From: Edaphobacter sp. 4G125
Lineage (GTDB): Bacteria; Acidobacteriota; Terriglobia; Terriglobales; Acidobacteriaceae
Length of the DNA: 64,000 bases
Assembly (NCBI RefSeq): GCF_014274685.1
Contig: NZ_CP060393.1
Span: 3,097,501 to 3,161,500, forward strand
Direction of reading: 5' to 3'
The notes under the pieces were generated by a model that saw only the letters and a program-made list of their open reading frames with translations, did not search any database and was not told the origin of the DNA. How positions within the stretch are numbered: position 1 is the first letter of the stretch; each line of letters opens with the position of its first letter. Positions 62,319 through 64,000 of the stretch are shown here, piece after piece. The translations under genes and the position numbers were made by a program.

Positions 62319-63182
62319 ATGCCCTGCATGACGTCAAACATCTCGCGCCGCAGCCTCCTGAGTGGCGGAACTATGCTCGCCGCCTCGTCGCTTCTCTCCA
62401 ACTCTGCCATCTCCTTCGCTGCACCTTCCCCCCCTTCATCTCCTATCCGACTAGGCATCGCCAGTTACACTTTTCGCAAATTCGATCAGGCTCATCTCAT
62501 CGAGTTTATGAAAGAGCTCAAGACGCCCTATCTCAATCTGAAAGATGTTCATCTACCTATGACTCCGGCTGACCAGGTCGCACCACGCGCTGCCGAGTAC
62601 CGCGCCGCAGGCCTGACTCTCACTGCCGCTGGAACCATTACTTTCAACAAAGATGATGACGACGACATCCGCCCCAAATTCGAGTACGTCAAGGCCGCCG
62701 GAATCCCCATCATCGTTGCCGCTCCCACGCATCAGGTCCTTCCTCGTCTCGAAAAATTCGTAAAGGAATACAACATCAAGCTCGCCATCCACAACCATGG
62801 TCCGGAAGACAAGAACTTCCCTTCGCCTTTTGACGTCCTTGATGCTGTCAAGAATCTAGATCCACGCATCGGCTGCTGTATCGACGTCGGCCACACCATG
62901 CGTACCGGAACTGACCCTGTTGCAGCCATCAAGAAGGTTGGCTCTCGTGTCCACGACATCCACATGAAGGATCTCGCGCAGAGCAAGGTTAAGGAGTCTC
63001 AGGTTGCTGTCGGTGACGGTCTCATGCCCGTCCGCGGCATCTTCCAGGCGCTCATCGGCATCGGCTACAAGGGCAATGTAGACCTTGAGTACGAGATCAT
63101 GGAAAACGATCCCATGCCCGGAGTCATCAAGAGCTTCGCCTACATGCGCGGCGTCATCGCCGGCATGGGCCTCAACGCTTGA
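62319..63182 (+). CDS. Tat-exported sugar phosphate isomerase/epimerase family TIM barrel
   Basis: A 287-residue protein with a Tat signal (SNISRRSLLSGGTMLAAS). ATG 62319 has AGGA nine bases upstream; 62328 is an alternative and the frame from 62241 is rejected. Barrel motifs: IRLGIASYTFRKFD, LAIHNHGPED, the metal Asp/His in CCIDVGHTMRTG, VHDIHMKDLAQ and the terminal NVDLEYEIMEND with its Glu. It is divergent from the Oar receptor operon and monocistronic, ending at a strong terminator. Likely periplasmic; substrate unknown. Confidence 0.87.
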   Translation: MPCMTSNISRRSLLSGGTMLAASSLLSNSAISFAAPSPPSSPIRLGIASYTFRKFDQAHLIEFMKELKTPYLNLKDVHLPMTPADQVAPRAAEYRAAGLTLTAAGTITFNKDDDDDIRPKFEYVKAAGIPIIVAAPTHQVLPRLEKFVKEYNIKLAIHNHGPEDKNFPSPFDVLDAVKNLDPRIGCCIDVGHTMRTGTDPVAAIKKVGSRVHDIHMKDLAQSKVKESQVAVGDGLMPVRGIFQALIGIGYKGNVDLEYEIMENDPMPGVIKSFAYMRGVIAGMGLNA

Positions 63183-63210
63183 TCGATCACATATCAACCT
63201 TAAGTCAAAA

Positions 63211-63243
63211 CGAATGCGGTCCAGAAGTTCTGGACCGCATTCG
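63211..63243. terminator. Bidirectional intrinsic terminator
   Basis: A nearly continuous 16-bp inverted repeat (63211-63226 against 63228-63243), folding as a hairpin with a short AAGTT-like loop, flanked by AAAA on the left and TTTT on the right. It serves both convergent genes. Confidence 0.9.
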
Positions 63244-63264
63244 TTTTCATTCGCGATGATCGCT

Positions 63265-63999
63265 CTATAACTTCACTCTTCGCAACCGCAATGCATTCGC
63301 AATCACCGATACCGAGCTGAAGCTCATCGCCGCAGCCGCGACCATCGGATTCAGCAGCCACCCAAACAACGGATACAGGATTCCCGCAGCCAGCGGAACG
63401 CCAGCAGCGTTATAGACAAATGCGAAAAACAGATTCTGCCGAATATTCTTCATCGTCTTCTCGCTCAATCTGCGTGCCCGTAATAGTCCGCGCAGATCAC
63501 CACTCACCAGCGTGATTCCACCCGCAGCCATGGCAACATCCGTTCCCGTCCCCATCGCAATCCCTACATCCGCCGCCGCCAGCGCAGGAGCATCATTCAC
63601 TCCGTCTCCTGCCATCGCAACCCGCCTTCCTTCCTTCTGCAATCGCCGCACGACCGCAGCTTTGCCCTCAGGCGAGACCTCTGCTTCAAAATGAACTCCC
63701 AGCTTCTCCGCAACTGCGCCAGCTGTAGTGCGGTTGTCTCCAGTCACCATCACAACCGTCACCCCGCCTTTCTTCAATTCATCCACCACCTCACGAGAAG
63801 ATGCCTTCACCGGATCGGCCACTGCAATTAGCCCTGCAACTCTTCCATCGATTGCAGCCAGCATGACTGTCCTTCCATCGTGACGCAAAGCTTCAGCTCT
63901 TTGCACCATTGCATTCGCATCGAGCCCTTCGTCCTGCAGCAGAGCAGCGCTTCCTACCGCAACACGCTGAAAATCAACAAAACCTTTCACTCCCTTTCC
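63265..63999 (-). CDS. Copper-type heavy-metal P1B-ATPase, C-terminal part (5' partial)
   Basis: The frame is open to the right edge of the window, so only the C-terminal part of the P and N domains and the last membrane helices are seen. Motifs: the TGDN loop ([15 protein letters not shown]), the hinge [16 protein letters not shown], and the last helices with [11 protein letters not shown] and [17 protein letters not shown]. The Tyr-Asn and Met-x2-Ser-Ser pair in helices 7 and 8 is the P1B-1 copper(I) signature, so Cu+/Ag+ export is the best call. The phosphorylation loop and metal-binding domains lie outside. Confidence 0.9.
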   Translation of the reverse strand, partial: GKGVKGFVDFQRVAVGSAALLQDEGLDANAMVQRAEALRHDGRTVMLAAIDGRVAGLIAVADPVKASSREVVDELKKGGVTVVMVTGDNRTTAGAVAEKLGVHFEAEVSPEGKAAVVRRLQKEGRRVAMAGDGVNDAPALAAADVGIAMGTGTDVAMAAGGITLVSGDLRGLLRARRLSEKTMKNIRQNLFFAFVYNAAGVPLAAGILYPLFGWLLNPMVAAAAMSFSSVSVIANALRLRRVKL

Positions 64000-64000
64000 C

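Overview
The window looks like a chromosomal segment of an acidobacterium, most likely Terriglobia/Acidobacteriaceae (Terriglobus, Granulicella or Edaphobacter relatives). The grounds are two very large Oar-type TonB-dependent receptors with an N-terminal carboxypeptidase-regulatory-like domain, many Tat-exported sugar enzymes (Gfo/Idh/MocA oxidoreductases, AP-endonuclease-like TIM barrels, a DUF1080 hydrolase), PQQ dehydrogenases with c-type cytochromes, and GH95 and GH29-like fucosidase-type hydrolases. This is family-level inference; no 16S gene is present. No CRISPR array, intact IS element, integrase or tRNA was seen.

Layout. 1-3 kb: a redox/signalling pair, a receiver-flavoprotein fusion (cut by the window edge) and a cNMP-domain histidine kinase. 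3.2-4.3 kb: an exported GH29-like hydrolase. 4.3-6.5 kb: ssrA (tmRNA, minus strand), with a 21-bp copy of its 3' end about 970 bp away bounding a small relic island, then a PCYCGC-type protein. 6.6 kb: a probable unannotated small RNA with its own terminator. 6.9-28.1 kb: a carbohydrate-catabolism region with a GH95 fucosidase, VOC protein, NupG-like MFS transporter, TIM-barrel isomerase, Gfo/Idh oxidoreductase, Oar-type receptor, ROK regulator, PQQ dehydrogenase-cytochrome fusion, DUF1080 hydrolase, a second TIM barrel, a second PQQ dehydrogenase with a dihaem cytochrome, and finally an acyl-activating/ACP/acyltransferase fusion.

28-39 kb holds a small Cys-rich protein, an Slt-type lytic transglycosylase, an ECF sigma factor with a soluble anti-sigma factor, an ALDH-DUF779 pair, a SYLF protein, an SDR, a MerA-like flavoprotein and a GT39-like membrane protein. 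39.5-46.3 kb: a three-domain GH18-CE4-GT2 polysaccharide synthase, then a glycine-betaine-type ABC operon led by a P-loop kinase. 46.5-55.1 kb: central metabolism (gap, pgk, tpiA) interleaved with an acyltransferase, DUF6629 and RidA proteins, followed by lepB, a beta-lactamase-like serine hydrolase and murQ. 55.2-63.2 kb: a second receptor operon (Oar receptor, Tat TIM barrel, ApbE, Tat Gfo/Idh) and a divergent fourth TIM barrel. The window ends inside a copper-type P-ATPase.

The strongest system-level signal is the repeated pairing of Oar receptors with Gfo/Idh oxidoreductases, TIM-barrel isomerase/lyases and a DUF1080 (3-keto-disaccharide hydrolase) protein, several carrying Tat signals, beside PQQ/cytochrome c genes and ApbE. 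This suggests a largely periplasmic oxidative (3-keto-glycoside-type) route for glycoside breakdown wired to respiratory electron carriers. Start codons were moved from the longest ORF to an internal codon wherever a Shine-Dalgarno sequence, an operon overlap or a signal peptide supported it.
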